Positions 1-9,046 of a stretch of 55,798 nucleotides of DNA are shown in pieces. The notes under the pieces were generated by a model. That model was given only the letters and a program-made list of their open reading frames with translations, was not told the DNA's origin and made no database searches. Origin of the DNA: a bacterium (lineage in GTDB: Bacteria > Zhuqueibacterota > QNDG01 > JAFGCO01); NCBI GenBank assembly GCA_016932575.1, contig JAFGCO010000023.1:1-55798 (forward strand), given 5' to 3'. How positions within the stretch are numbered: position 1 is the stretch's first letter; every line of letters starts with the position of its first letter. The position numbers and the translations under genes are program-made.

Positions 1-1437
1 GGGACCTATTATTGTCAGATCATCAATACGCTCGTGACCGACCTGGCACTTTTCAGCAGATTGATTCATGTGACTGTTGGTGATGTGTCTGTGACGGAAC
101 AGGATTCACTGGCTTTGATTGCTCTCTACAACAGCACAGACGGCGCCAATTGGACAAATCGTGATAACTGGCTGACCGGTCCGGTGAACACCTGGTATGG
201 CATTACGGTTGAGTCCGGACGTGTGGCTGCAATCAATTTGCCCAATAACAATCTTGTTGGTTCAATTCCTTCTGAAATTGGGTGGTTGACTGCTGTGGAA
301 GAAATGTATCTCCAGAGTAATGCGCTTGAGGGAAATGTGCCTTCAGAAATCGGCGATCTTGTCAATTTAAAAGAAATATCTTTTGATCACAATGATTTAT
401 CAGGAGCGATTCCTGCCTCTATTGGAAATCTTAACAAACTGGAAAAACTGGGATTCGGATATAATCGGTTTTCTGAAACGATTCCCGATACAATCGGAAA
501 TTTGACAAATTTACAACATCTGAATCTTCATATGAACCGTCTGACTGGCTCCATTCCAACTGCCTTGGCTAATCTGACGCAATTGACTGAACTGTTCCTG
601 TATCATAACAAGCTGTCCGGTTTCATTCCATCCGGGCTGGGCAACTTGACGCATCTCACCCGTTTGTATCTTCAAAGCAATGATCTGGAAGGTGCTGTTC
701 CCAATTCATTCACAAATCTCAACGAATTGGAATGGCTTAGAATCTCCTATAACCATTTGGACGAGCTTCCGGATTTGTCATCCATATCCACATTGACACA
801 GCTTTCAGCAGCCGGGAACCAATTCACATTTGAGGACATCGAGCCGAATGTGGGTATTGCCGATTTTACATATACACCTCAGGACAGTGTCGGGGAGAAA
901 AAGGATACGACGGTCACGGAGGATGAAAATTTGACACTCTTTATCACTGTTGGCGGATCAGCAAATCAGTATCAGTGGTTTAAAGATGGTGTGGAGATAA
1001 CTGATTCAGACAGTTCGGTCTATGAGATTGAATCAATAGCACTATCTGATTCTGGATCATACAGCTGTCAGATCACCAATACCATAGCAGCCGAACTGAC
1101 GTTGTATGCCAGGCCAATTCATGTCCATGTGACACCCATTGTTGGTGTTGCCAGACCTAAAGATGCAATCCCGGAAAAGTTTTCCCTGCATCAAAACTAT
1201 CCCAATCCGTTTAATCCGGTGACCACCATACGGTTTGATGTTAAAAAACCATGTCGGGTGACATTAAATGTGTATAATCTTTTGGGACAAAAATTAATAG
1301 ATTTAACGGATAAAACTTATTTCCCTGGACAATATGAAGTGATGTTCAATGCAGCAGGGTTTCCTTCTGGTCTATATTTCTACAAAATCCATATGGGAGA
1401 TTTTCAGGCGGTCCATAAAATGCTGCTTCTGGAATAG
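1..1437 (+). CDS. Surface protein with LRR, Ig-like and type IX sorting domain, 5' partial
   Basis: The reading frame is open from base 1, so the gene starts upstream; the GTG at 34 is only an internal codon. The first residues (GTYYCQI) are the end of an Ig-like domain. Next come about eight leucine-rich repeats of the plant-like type (L-x-x-N-x-L-x-G-x-I-P) at residues 60-280, and a second Ig-like domain with WFKDG and a tyrosine-corner Cys at about 300-370. The last 75 residues hold QNYPNPFNP followed by VYNLLGQ, the usual type A sorting domain of type IX secretion in FCB bacteria. The protein is therefore probably exported and held at the surface for binding or adhesion. Its ligand cannot be told from sequence. 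Domain calls are firm; the function is inferred. Confidence 0.85.
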   Translation, partial: GTYYCQIINTLVTDLALFSRLIHVTVGDVSVTEQDSLALIALYNSTDGANWTNRDNWLTGPVNTWYGITVESGRVAAINLPNNNLVGSIPSEIGWLTAVEEMYLQSNALEGNVPSEIGDLVNLKEISFDHNDLSGAIPASIGNLNKLEKLGFGYNRFSETIPDTIGNLTNLQHLNLHMNRLTGSIPTALANLTQLTELFLYHNKLSGFIPSGLGNLTHLTRLYLQSNDLEGAVPNSFTNLNELEWLRISYNHLDELPDLSSISTLTQLSAAGNQFTFEDIEPNVGIADFTYTPQDSVGEKKDTTVTEDENLTLFITVGGSANQYQWFKDGVEITDSDSSVYEIESIALSDSGSYSCQITNTIAAELTLYARPIHVHVTPIVGVARPKDAIPEKFSLHQNYPNPFNPVTTIRFDVKKPCRVTLNVYNLLGQKLIDLTDKTYFPGQYEVMFNAAGFPSGLYFYKIHMGDFQAVHKMLLLE

Positions 1438-1516
1438 CCGGGAGAAGAACAATTGAATTCACCATCAATTTCTCTTTAATCTTAATGAATGATTAAGAGA
1501 GAATCGGGGGATAATC

Positions 1517-1888
1517 ATGAGCACATGCTGGTTCTGTGAAGAGCGGGAGACATCAAAGGAGGCAAGTATCAAGGTCAAGATGCGCTATATTTTATCTCAT
1601 CACGAAACACATAAACGCAGTGAAACACGATACAAGGAGCAGACGGTTTTAATACCCAGATGCCCGGAATGCAAGCGGGAAGGAAATCGTGAAAAAATAT
1701 ATGCTGCCCTGTCTGCCTTCCCTTCAATGGCTTTGGGTATATTATCGGCAGCGTTATCAGCTAAAGTGCTTCCTGTGGCGAAAACGTTTCTGGGCATCGT
1801 CATCGGATTCATTGTTTTTATCTGCTGCTTTAGGGAAGCGAGAAAATCATCGGTGGGGCAATTCTTTATGAAAATCCCAATAATATAG
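1517..1888 (+). CDS. Zinc-ribbon protein with transmembrane segment, possibly the 5' half of a frameshifted gene
   Basis: The 123-residue product begins with CWFC near the N-terminus and has a second pair, CPEC, at about residue 50, so four cysteines could bind zinc. A hydrophobic stretch from about residue 68 to 105 could make one or two membrane helices. An upstream AG-rich stretch (GGGGATAATC) precedes the ATG. I know proteins of this general plan (CWFC, basic linker, second CxxC, then membrane helices) only as uncharacterised ones. The downstream frame at 1891-2184 looks coding but lacks a good start, so the two may be one gene split by a frameshift near 1830-1890. Function unknown. Confidence 0.55.
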   Translation: MSTCWFCEERETSKEASIKVKMRYILSHHETHKRSETRYKEQTVLIPRCPECKREGNREKIYAALSAFPSMALGILSAALSAKVLPVAKTFLGIVIGFIVFICCFREARKSSVGQFFMKIPII

Positions 1889-1890
1889 CT

Positions 1891-2184
1891 TTGCCTGATG
1901 ACCGCAATCTGGCTTCCATGCTTATCGGGCAATATAAAAACACAGGATATATTCCAAAAATTCTTGCACTGAACCAGGACACACCTGTTGCTGCCCGTCA
2001 GCTTATCCAGGGAAAAGAAATTTCTCCGGGAGCCGGTTTGGACACGCAGGGTTCAAATCAGTTATTATCAGAAATGCTTGAGAAAATCGTGGATGCGAAG
2101 AAAGCAAAAAAAGCGTCGGCAATCGCATTTCGGGGAGACAGTATGGCTTTGGGCCAGGCTTTCTTTGCAATTATCGCCATATAG
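1891..2184 (+). CDS. Hypothetical protein or frameshifted 3' half of the preceding gene
   Basis: This frame is open from just after a TAG at 1831 to a stop at 2184, and its first usual start is the TTG at 1891. The codons before it (ILYENPNNIA in this frame) already look protein-like, so translation may really begin further upstream or enter by frameshift from the 1517 gene, which ends two bases before the TTG. The product has PDDRNLASMLIGQY near the start, a lysine-rich segment (KKAKKAS), and a hydrophobic end (GQAFFAIIAI). I do not recognise the family. An intact gene, a frameshifted fusion, or a sequencing error in the first gene are all possible. Confidence 0.35.
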   Translation: MPDDRNLASMLIGQYKNTGYIPKILALNQDTPVAARQLIQGKEISPGAGLDTQGSNQLLSEMLEKIVDAKKAKKASAIAFRGDSMALGQAFFAIIAI

Positions 2185-2288
2185 GAAAGTGATTGATTCT
2201 TCGACGTATAAATACGGGAAATGGTCAACTGGTCGACAGAATAAAATTCATCGAATGATTCATCCGTCGAGCAAACAGGAACACGGCA

Positions 2289-3386
2289 CTATATGCCCGG
2301 TTTGTCTCGCTTATCATTCATCCGCCGGATCATCTTGGACATGACTTTAGATTGACGTTTGGATTCACGGCGGACAAATTCGTCCTGACGCTCATCCAGA
2401 TAGGCAAGCTCCCTTTTCAGTTTCAGATAACTTTCATACCGTTCCGGATCAAGTTCGCCGTTTTCGACTGCCTGTTTAACCGCACAATCCGGTTCACGAT
2501 CATGCTGACAGTCTGAAAACCGGCAGGATCCGGACAAGGCGTCAATATCGGTAAAAGAGTCGGTCAGCATCTCGTCACTTCCCCATAACTGCAATTCACG
2601 CAATCCTGGTGTGTCGATGATCATGGCGCCACCCGGAAGTAGAAACAATTCACGATGTGTTGTTGTATGCCGTCCGCGCTGATCGTTTTCCCGTACTTCA
2701 CGGATTTCCATGACCTCTTCTCCCATCAATAAATTGACAAGCGTGGATTTTCCCACACCAGAAGATCCGATAAAAGCCACTGTTTGACCGGATTTAAAAT
2801 ATGTTGATAATTGTTTTATCCCTTCCCTCCGCTTGACGCTGAGCGCAATCACATCAACTCCGAAAGCAATTGATTCCACCTGTTCAACTGCCGAATCAAC
2901 ATCGTCACAAATATCCGTTTTATTCAATATAATAACCGGCATGGCTCCGCTTTCATATGTCAGAGACAAATACCTTTCAATTCGGCGAAGATTAAAGTCC
3001 CTGTCCAATCCGTTCATAATAAAAGCGGTATCAATATTTGCAGCAATCACCTGCGGCCGTGTATTAGCGAGCACCGCCTTTCGGATAAACTGACTTTTCC
3101 GGGGTAAAATTTCCCGGATCATGACCTGATCGGCATCCTTGTCTCCGCGAACGCCCACCCAGTCTCCCACGGCGGGTAAATCGAGAGGGGTTTCTGCCTT
3201 TTTATAGAATTTTCCAGCCAGCACTGCCTGATACTCATGAGATCCGTCATGAACCCAAAATATTTTTTTCAGCTGCCGAATAATTCTTGCAGGCGTCAAA
3301 TCGTTATCTTTGAGACCAGATCTGCCGGCTTCGAAAAAATCACTCCAGCCAAGTTTTTTTAATTGCAAACTTTCTCCGTTTTCCAA
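2289..3386 (-). CDS. rsgA: Ribosome small subunit-dependent GTPase A (RsgA/YjeQ)
   Basis: RsgA is a circularly permuted GTPase that checks late maturation of the 30S subunit. The order of motifs is the permuted one: G4 NKTD at residues 155-158, then the P-loop GSSGVGKS at 207-214, then DTPG at 258-261. An N-terminal OB-type domain (about 60-115, PAVGDWVGV) comes first. The C-terminal zinc motif is visible as Cys288, Cys293, His295 and Cys301. The length, 365 residues, is normal for the family, and the C-terminal tail is rich in Lys and Arg, fitting rRNA binding. It is transcribed alone and converges with the upstream zinc-ribbon gene. Confident. Confidence 0.96.
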   Translation of the reverse strand: MENGESLQLKKLGWSDFFEAGRSGLKDNDLTPARIIRQLKKIFWVHDGSHEYQAVLAGKFYKKAETPLDLPAVGDWVGVRGDKDADQVMIREILPRKSQFIRKAVLANTRPQVIAANIDTAFIMNGLDRDFNLRRIERYLSLTYESGAMPVIILNKTDICDDVDSAVEQVESIAFGVDVIALSVKRREGIKQLSTYFKSGQTVAFIGSSGVGKSTLVNLLMGEEVMEIREVRENDQRGRHTTTHRELFLLPGGAMIIDTPGLRELQLWGSDEMLTDSFTDIDALSGSCRFSDCQHDREPDCAVKQAVENGELDPERYESYLKLKRELAYLDERQDEFVRRESKRQSKVMSKMIRRMNDKRDKPGI

Positions 3387-3606
3387 TATGATGAGATATT
3401 GGTTAAAAAGTATAAGAATTGAAAGAAAATGTCAATTGAAATGTTTTTCTGCTTAAAATAAATTTTCAGTCAGCCTTTTAATTCAACTCTGTGTCATTTT
3501 AATGATGCCGGCTTAAATTTAAATTTTGATTTTTATTTATTCTCTGAATTTTGTATGTTAAAAAAAATATAATTATTATCATTGAACCGAAATCAACGGA
3601 GCCGAT

Positions 3607-4152
3607 ATGACTGTTCTTAAGGCCGTTCTTAATCGTGACAGCATCCGTCGTTACTCGGATAAACCCGTCGACCGGGAAACATTGTTGACGTGCCTTGAAG
3701 CGGCGCGTCTGGCGCCTTCCGCTGAAAATTCACAACCCTGGCGTTTCATTGTTCTGACCGATTCCGATATCAAGACCCGTTTCGGAAAAAACGTATTCAC
3801 AGGTATTTACAAAACATCGCAATTTGTATTGAAAGCACCGGCAATACTGGTATTGTGCGCAGATTTGGATTTTACAGCCAACAGGATGGGTAAATTATTC
3901 ACCGGGATTCCCTTTTACTTGCTGGATGTCGGCATGGCCGGAGAGCATTTTGCCCTGCAGGCTGCAGAAATGGGTCTGGGTACCTGCTGGATTGGATGGT
4001 TTAATATGAAAAAGGCACATAAAGCATTGAAGCTGCCAAAGAAAATCCGTATATGCGCAATGATGGCGGTAGGATATCCCACCCAAGACTGGCGATTAAA
4101 ACCGCACAAAAGGAAAAAACTGGAGGATATCGTTCACTGGAACGGGTGGTAA
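3607..4152 (+). CDS. Nitroreductase-family FMN oxidoreductase
   Basis: The 181-residue product has the nitroreductase fold signatures: an N-terminal RDSIRRYSDKPV segment, which normally contacts FMN phosphate through its arginines, and APSAENSQPWRF, the usual second flavin-contact segment. The G-x-G-T-C-W-I-G-W segment near residue 130 is also typical. Such enzymes reduce nitro groups, quinones or other small acceptors with NAD(P)H; the substrate cannot be read from the sequence. The start follows CGGAG about 6 bases upstream. It lies between divergent rsgA and a convergent aldehyde dehydrogenase and seems to be a single gene with its own promoter in the AT-rich 3387-3606 gap. Confidence 0.88.
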   Translation: MTVLKAVLNRDSIRRYSDKPVDRETLLTCLEAARLAPSAENSQPWRFIVLTDSDIKTRFGKNVFTGIYKTSQFVLKAPAILVLCADLDFTANRMGKLFTGIPFYLLDVGMAGEHFALQAAEMGLGTCWIGWFNMKKAHKALKLPKKIRICAMMAVGYPTQDWRLKPHKRKKLEDIVHWNGW

Positions 4153-4253
4153 TCAGAAAAACCTTTGTTCCCCATCTTAAAGAGATAATAAAAGTCTCAA
4201 ATGACAGAAAAAATATATTATTTCACAAAAAGTATAATGAACCGTAAATCTGG

Positions 4254-5846
4254 TTAAAGCTTCTCATGTTGCTCTGAATTAAAAATTAAGTATTTAGAAA
4301 AATGTTTCAACACCCCCGGAACGGATTTAAGGCGCTTAAGTATATTCCGATGAAATAAAAGAATCATGCCTTTTTTGATCCCTTCGATCATCGCGGCGCC
4401 ATACGGAAACCACCAGAATTTCTGTATTTTGTATTGCGGATCATAATTGATATACTGAATATTTACCATCTCATCCAAACCTTTTTCTCCATGTACCCAG
4501 CCGACACCGCTGTTCTTTATCCCGGTCCACCCCGCCTCAGTCATTCCGAATGACACAATGACATCATTAACCATCACAGAGCCGGACTCGATCTGACGTG
4601 CAATCCGCATTCCCCTTCGACGAGACCGTGTCCAGACAGAAGCGGCCAATCCGAACGCGGATTGATTGGCAAAACAGATTGCTTCTTCATCATTTTGTAC
4701 GGGTGCCACCAATACAACAGGACCAAACCACTCTTCCCGATAAAAGGATTGTAAAGGTTTCTCTGTATAAAGGACGGTCGGTTCATAGAAATATCCGCCC
4801 AAATGATTTAATTTCTTTCCGCCGCATCTGATCTCAGCCCCTTCTCTTACTGCCTTGCTTACCAATGTTCCAATTTTATGATACTGAGACTCCGAGGCCA
4901 GTGAAGCAATATCCGTTTCCAGATCCAACCCGTTCCCGAGACGCAATCGCCGGACTTTACGGATCACTGCCTCAATAAATGCATCCACAATCTTATAATT
5001 CACATAAACCCGCTCAACGCTGTTGCAGTTCTGTCCGCAGTTATTAAATCCCCCCCATACCACTCCGCTGCTGGCAATGTGAATATCCGCATCTTCACAC
5101 ACAATGGCCGGATCACTTCCCCCCATCTCCAAAACCACTTTCTTCATTGATTGTGCTGCTGTTTCCATCACTTTCCGGCCGATACCCGTGCTTCCCGTAA
5201 AAAATACTTTATCCACAGACGATTTCACCAGAGCTGCGCCTGTACGGCCTTCCCCCTGAATGATTTTAAATACCGAATCCGGGACACCGGCATCAAGAAA
5301 AAGCTCGTGAATCTTTTTCCCGACAAAAGGTGTTATTTCTGAAGGCTTAAACACAATACTGTTTCCGGAAAGCAAAGCGGGAACAATGCCGCCCAAAGGA
5401 ATAAGCAGCGGCCAGTTCCATGGAGAGATAATTCCAAGTACACCCAATGGCTGAAAATGAAGAATGCTGCCACGCCGGAAAAAGAAAATATGATGCAGGG
5501 GAACAGGACGCTCTTTTAAAAATTTATCGGCCCGCTCAGCATAGTAACCGATCAGGTCAACGCCGGCTTCAACTTCTACAGCAAGAGATTCTGCGTAAGG
5601 ACGTCCCATTTCACGGGTAATCAGTTGAGCCATCGATTCGGCCTGTTCCAGCAGGTTCTGCTGTGCACGCTTTAATATTTTTGCCCGCTCAGACAACCTG
5701 TAAGATCTCCAAATATAAAATCCTTCACGGGCTTGCCGGACAGTTTCTTCCACACATTCAGGAAGAGTTATCTCAACTTGCCCCAATGATTCAAGTGTTG
5801 CAGGATTGAAGGATTCAAGTATATTCTTTTTTGGTAACTCTGCCAT
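4254..5846 (-). CDS. Aldehyde dehydrogenase family protein
   Basis: This is an NAD(P)-dependent aldehyde dehydrogenase of 530 residues. The catalytic pair is seen: Glu240 in VLEMGG and Cys274 in CGQNC, 34 residues apart as in the classical enzymes. The cofactor segment SPWNWP is at about 141-146 and FTGST at about 216-220. The last 60 or so residues extend past the usual end with a basic, hydrophobic segment (GMILLFHRNILKRLK), as in membrane-associated fatty-aldehyde dehydrogenases; that suggests a long-chain aldehyde substrate but is only an inference. The ATG at 5846 gives a normal N-terminus. It is transcribed alone, facing the nitroreductase gene. Confidence 0.92.
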   Translation of the reverse strand: MAELPKKNILESFNPATLESLGQVEITLPECVEETVRQAREGFYIWRSYRLSERAKILKRAQQNLLEQAESMAQLITREMGRPYAESLAVEVEAGVDLIGYYAERADKFLKERPVPLHHIFFFRRGSILHFQPLGVLGIISPWNWPLLIPLGGIVPALLSGNSIVFKPSEITPFVGKKIHELFLDAGVPDSVFKIIQGEGRTGAALVKSSVDKVFFTGSTGIGRKVMETAAQSMKKVVLEMGGSDPAIVCEDADIHIASSGVVWGGFNNCGQNCNSVERVYVNYKIVDAFIEAVIRKVRRLRLGNGLDLETDIASLASESQYHKIGTLVSKAVREGAEIRCGGKKLNHLGGYFYEPTVLYTEKPLQSFYREEWFGPVVLVAPVQNDEEAICFANQSAFGLAASVWTRSRRRGMRIARQIESGSVMVNDVIVSFGMTEAGWTGIKNSGVGWVHGEKGLDEMVNIQYINYDPQYKIQKFWWFPYGAAMIEGIKKGMILLFHRNILKRLKSVPGVLKHFSKYLIFNSEQHEKL

Positions 5847-5875
5847 GACCGTACTCCAAAATCAAGCCGGATGCC

Positions 5876-6208
5876 TTAGGACCGTAAATTCAACAGCCAG
5901 CCTTTTACTTTTATCAATGGGTATCTTACAAAAATATCGATAATTAATGACGGAATCACGAGTGGCGCCAGTAAGCCGAATCTTATCATCATGACCAACA
6001 CGATCTATTTATGGGTCGGTGGACAACCTTTTATTTTAACCAGGCGTTTTCCTCTGATATCGCTGGAAGCCAATGCACAATTCCCGACAATCAGAATGCT
6101 TTTGTCTTTAATCGGTTGATCCACTTTCCCGATGAGCACAGTTAATTTCGGGAATTTTTTATTTTGAATATATCGGATCTGTGAATCAATGTCAATTAAA
6201 AATAATTT
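5876..6208 (-). pseudogene. Decayed DUF362-like C-terminus with in-frame TAG
   Basis: On the minus strand one frame is open from 6208 to 5876 apart from a single TAG at 6007-6005. The first part (68 codons including that stop) contains TVLIGKVDQPI, ILIVGNCAL and IKGCPPTHK, which resembles the Cys-containing end of DUF362 iron-sulfur proteins. After the TAG the same frame continues for 42 codons with a hydrophobic segment (LLAPLVIPSLIIDIF) and ends at a TAA. No start codon or upstream domain remains; a TGA lies at 6211-6209. I read it as the remnant of a lost gene. The family call rests on memory of the motif. A small membrane protein starting after the TAG is possible but less likely. Confidence 0.5.
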
Positions 6209-6271
6209 TCATAATCCCAAAAATTATTTATATTAAAAGTCATTATTCATATCAGGGGAGTCTGGTTCATT

Positions 6272-8695
6272 ATGCACCAAATTTTCAGGATACTCAATTT
6301 TTTCATCATTATGTCTGAATTTCTGTGCAGTTTTTCTAATAACAAAATGAATCAGTTTGGCAGTATTCACGGAACAGTTCAGGATGCAGTTACACATGCT
6401 CCTCTTATCTCCGTTAATATTACTGTTGATTCTGCATATACCGGTACTGCTTCGAATCATCGCGGAGAATTTTTTCTTGATAAAATTCCTCCTGGCATGC
6501 ATATGCTTCAGTTTTCGATGATCGGCTATGAAAAATTTTTAATAAAAAATATCCGTGTTGAATCCGGACGGTCAACATTCAGGTCCATTAATATGACTCC
6601 CCTGGTTCTGAAAAGTGAAAATATTAAAATTGTCGCCAACCGCTATGACAGGATCAGCGATTATAATGAGATTGCTTTAAAGATTCCCGTTCCTATCCAG
6701 GAAATCCCGGTCAGTGTGGATATTATTTCAAGGGAGATGATTCAGGATCAAAGCAGTCGAACCTTGAGCGATGCATTAAAATATACAAGCAGCATTAATG
6801 TTCAGGGAAATCTGGGTTCACAGGATTATTTTCTGATCCGGGGATTTGAATCGAATTCTTCGGGTTTGATCCTGCTGGATGGTGTAGATGAACCGGACGT
6901 CAGTTTATATCAATTTTATGGCTTCGGATTTTTTGACCTGTATAACATTGAACGGATCGAAGCACTGAAAGGGCCATCGGCATTTCTCTATGGAAGCAAT
7001 ACACTTTCAGGGACCGTCAATTTGTCTATGAAACGACCGCTTTTTGATAATTTTTCCGAGATTGCATTCCATATCGGATCTTATCAGGACAAGCGAACAT
7101 CCCTTGATTTAGGCGTTGCTGATCAAAACTCCAAATGGGCCTTTCGATTTAATGGATTACTGCATGAATATGAGCATTATCGAAATCCGGAAAAAAACCG
7201 CAAAATAGCAGTCAATCCTGCTTTTACGTGGAAATTCGGCAATCAAACCCGGTTGACATTTTACTATGAATATATTGACAGTGAAATACAACCCGATACG
7301 GGGATCCCGCTTTATTCGGATGGAAATTCCTGGATGATACCAAAAATTTCAGATCAAACGAACTATCAGTCATCTTTTGATCTGTTCAGTCAATCCTTTC
7401 AAAAATTCAGAATTCAGTTTCAATCGCATATTAAAAACAGCATTCAGATAAAAAATCAATTCTTCAGCAGTTATTTAAACGGGCGTACCAACCTGACAAT
7501 GTCTCATATGCCGTTCCTTGACAATGATATGCAATGGAAATTAACCCGTCATCTTTATGCAGCTGATGAATCTCAATTTTTTACAGGCAATCAAACCGAT
7601 ATACATTTCAAGCTGCATACCGGACAGATCAAACATCAGCTGGTCGCGGGATTTGAAATACGTAAATCTCATATTCAATCGAACAAAGGCATAAAAATGC
7701 TGAATCATATACTGTATCTGTCTCCCGACAATGACACAGATCTCACAGAGGATGACATTAATCGGTGCATGACCATCGGAACTGAAACCGATTTGTACAA
7801 TCTGGCACCTTATGTGGCGGCTTACACCACTGTTTCCCATCATTTTAAAATTATGTCCGGCGGAAGAATGGATTTCATTGATTTTTCGACAAACCGTCAA
7901 AATACTCCTTTTGATTACATCAGCCGATATGTCACCAGCCAACCTGCACCCTATTCAAATGGTTTCAAACGGTTCAGTCCGACTTTCGGATGTGTTTATC
8001 TCAATTCCGAAGAACTCTCTTTTTACACAAACATCGGGCAATCTTATGCATTTACTGCCTCTTCCTATGATCAGCCAGAAAAAAGCTCGCAGTTTGAAAT
8101 GGGATTTAAATATCAGGGAAAATCAAAACGATTTCGAATGTCTGCTGCCATCTATCGGTTAAATAAAGACCATATCACCATTCCGATTCAAATTCCTTCA
8201 GAAGGAACAGTTAAATCGTCAAGCGGAAGCCAACGCTCTGAAGGTCTGGAAATTGAAATTCAAACTCAGCCTTTCGATAATTTATACTGCTTTATTAATT
8301 ATGCCTATACCGACGCATATCTAACCAACTATCAGGCCTATATCCAAACCAAACAGCGCGTGACAGAATTGTTGAACTTTTCTGATAATTATGCTCCCTT
8401 TGTTCCCTGTCACCTGTTCAATCTCTGGATGACAAAATTCATTAATGACCGCTGGGGATTTGGTTTTGGGATTTGTCACACGGGCGACCAATACATCTCT
8501 ATCGAAAATGACTTTAAATTAACAGGGTTCTGGACGTTCAATGCCATGCTGAGCTTTCAGATAAATCATTTAAAATTTCAGTACAATTTAAAAAATTTAT
8601 CAGACACAAAATTCTACATGAGAGGGCTGGGGCCCAATAGCGTCATTCCGGGCAATCCCAGAGAAATGAATGCTTCTATCATTGTATCATTATAA
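6272..8695 (+). CDS. TonB-dependent siderophore-type receptor
   Basis: An 807-residue outer-membrane active transporter. A hydrophobic N-terminal leader is followed by a carboxypeptidase-regulatory-like domain at about 32-112 (GSIHGTVQDAVTHAPL, TASNHRGEF, GYEKF). The plug follows, with IPVSVDIISREMI, LSDALKYTSSINV and FLIRGFES, the order seen in FhuA/FpvA-like ferric-siderophore receptors, and IERIEALKGPSAFLYG closes it. The rest is a beta-barrel ending in SIIVSL after a PGNPREM segment, also typical of this group. The start has GGGGAG about 12 bases upstream, so a slightly later Met (6311) is possible. No TonB or ABC importer genes are nearby. Iron uptake is inferred from family resemblance. 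Confidence 0.9.
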   Translation: MHQIFRILNFFIIMSEFLCSFSNNKMNQFGSIHGTVQDAVTHAPLISVNITVDSAYTGTASNHRGEFFLDKIPPGMHMLQFSMIGYEKFLIKNIRVESGRSTFRSINMTPLVLKSENIKIVANRYDRISDYNEIALKIPVPIQEIPVSVDIISREMIQDQSSRTLSDALKYTSSINVQGNLGSQDYFLIRGFESNSSGLILLDGVDEPDVSLYQFYGFGFFDLYNIERIEALKGPSAFLYGSNTLSGTVNLSMKRPLFDNFSEIAFHIGSYQDKRTSLDLGVADQNSKWAFRFNGLLHEYEHYRNPEKNRKIAVNPAFTWKFGNQTRLTFYYEYIDSEIQPDTGIPLYSDGNSWMIPKISDQTNYQSSFDLFSQSFQKFRIQFQSHIKNSIQIKNQFFSSYLNGRTNLTMSHMPFLDNDMQWKLTRHLYAADESQFFTGNQTDIHFKLHTGQIKHQLVAGFEIRKSHIQSNKGIKMLNHILYLSPDNDTDLTEDDINRCMTIGTETDLYNLAPYVAAYTTVSHHFKIMSGGRMDFIDFSTNRQNTPFDYISRYVTSQPAPYSNGFKRFSPTFGCVYLNSEELSFYTNIGQSYAFTASSYDQPEKSSQFEMGFKYQGKSKRFRMSAAIYRLNKDHITIPIQIPSEGTVKSSSGSQRSEGLEIEIQTQPFDNLYCFINYAYTDAYLTNYQAYIQTKQRVTELLNFSDNYAPFVPCHLFNLWMTKFINDRWGFGFGICHTGDQYISIENDFKLTGFWTFNAMLSFQINHLKFQYNLKNLSDTKFYMRGLGPNSVIPGNPREMNASIIVSL

Positions 8696-8969
8696 AACAG
8701 GCAAATCATTATCCAGACTCCGGTATTTCAAAGCAGAAAATATTTCCCAGACGACCGCATCATGATCGAAAGGCTGATGATGAAACCTTCCAACCTGATT
8801 TGACAGTCAACTGCTGCTTTTAGACAGACGGCTTGTAATCATTGGCCCAAAAGGCACGCTGTTTTAAACATCATCCCCCAAGCTTATCGCTTTTTCTTTT
8901 TGGCAGGCCTGCGCGCCATTTTATTTGGCGGGAACGAGATACCCGGCATTCGAAAAATGATTAATCTTC

Positions 8970-9030
8970 TACAATTGTAAAAAAATACTTGACAATCTTC
9001 TACAATTGTAGTATTTTTTTTACACATGTA
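8970..9030 (+). promoter_or_regulatory. Three TACA-N2-TGTA operator dyads of the BlaI-type repressor
   Basis: Three 10-bp palindromes with TACA and TGTA arms and two central bases lie at 8970-8979, 9001-9010 and 9021-9030. The first two are part of a 17-bp direct repeat (8963-8979 and 8994-9010) with a 31-bp period, about three helical turns. BlaI/MecI repressors are known to bind TACA/TGTA dyads, so autoregulation by the adjacent repressor is a strong inference. The second site fills the promoter spacer. Confidence 0.82.
8989..9017 (+). promoter_or_regulatory. Sigma-70-type promoter for the BlaI/M56 operon
   Basis: A perfect -35 TTGACA (8989-8994) is followed after exactly 17 bases by a TATTTT -10 (9012-9017). 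The spacer is occupied by operator dyad 9001-9010, so repressor binding would block RNA polymerase. The remaining gap 8696-8962 upstream holds no gene I can support. Confidence 0.78.
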
Positions 9031-9046
9031 TAAAAAGGAGTCTGTT

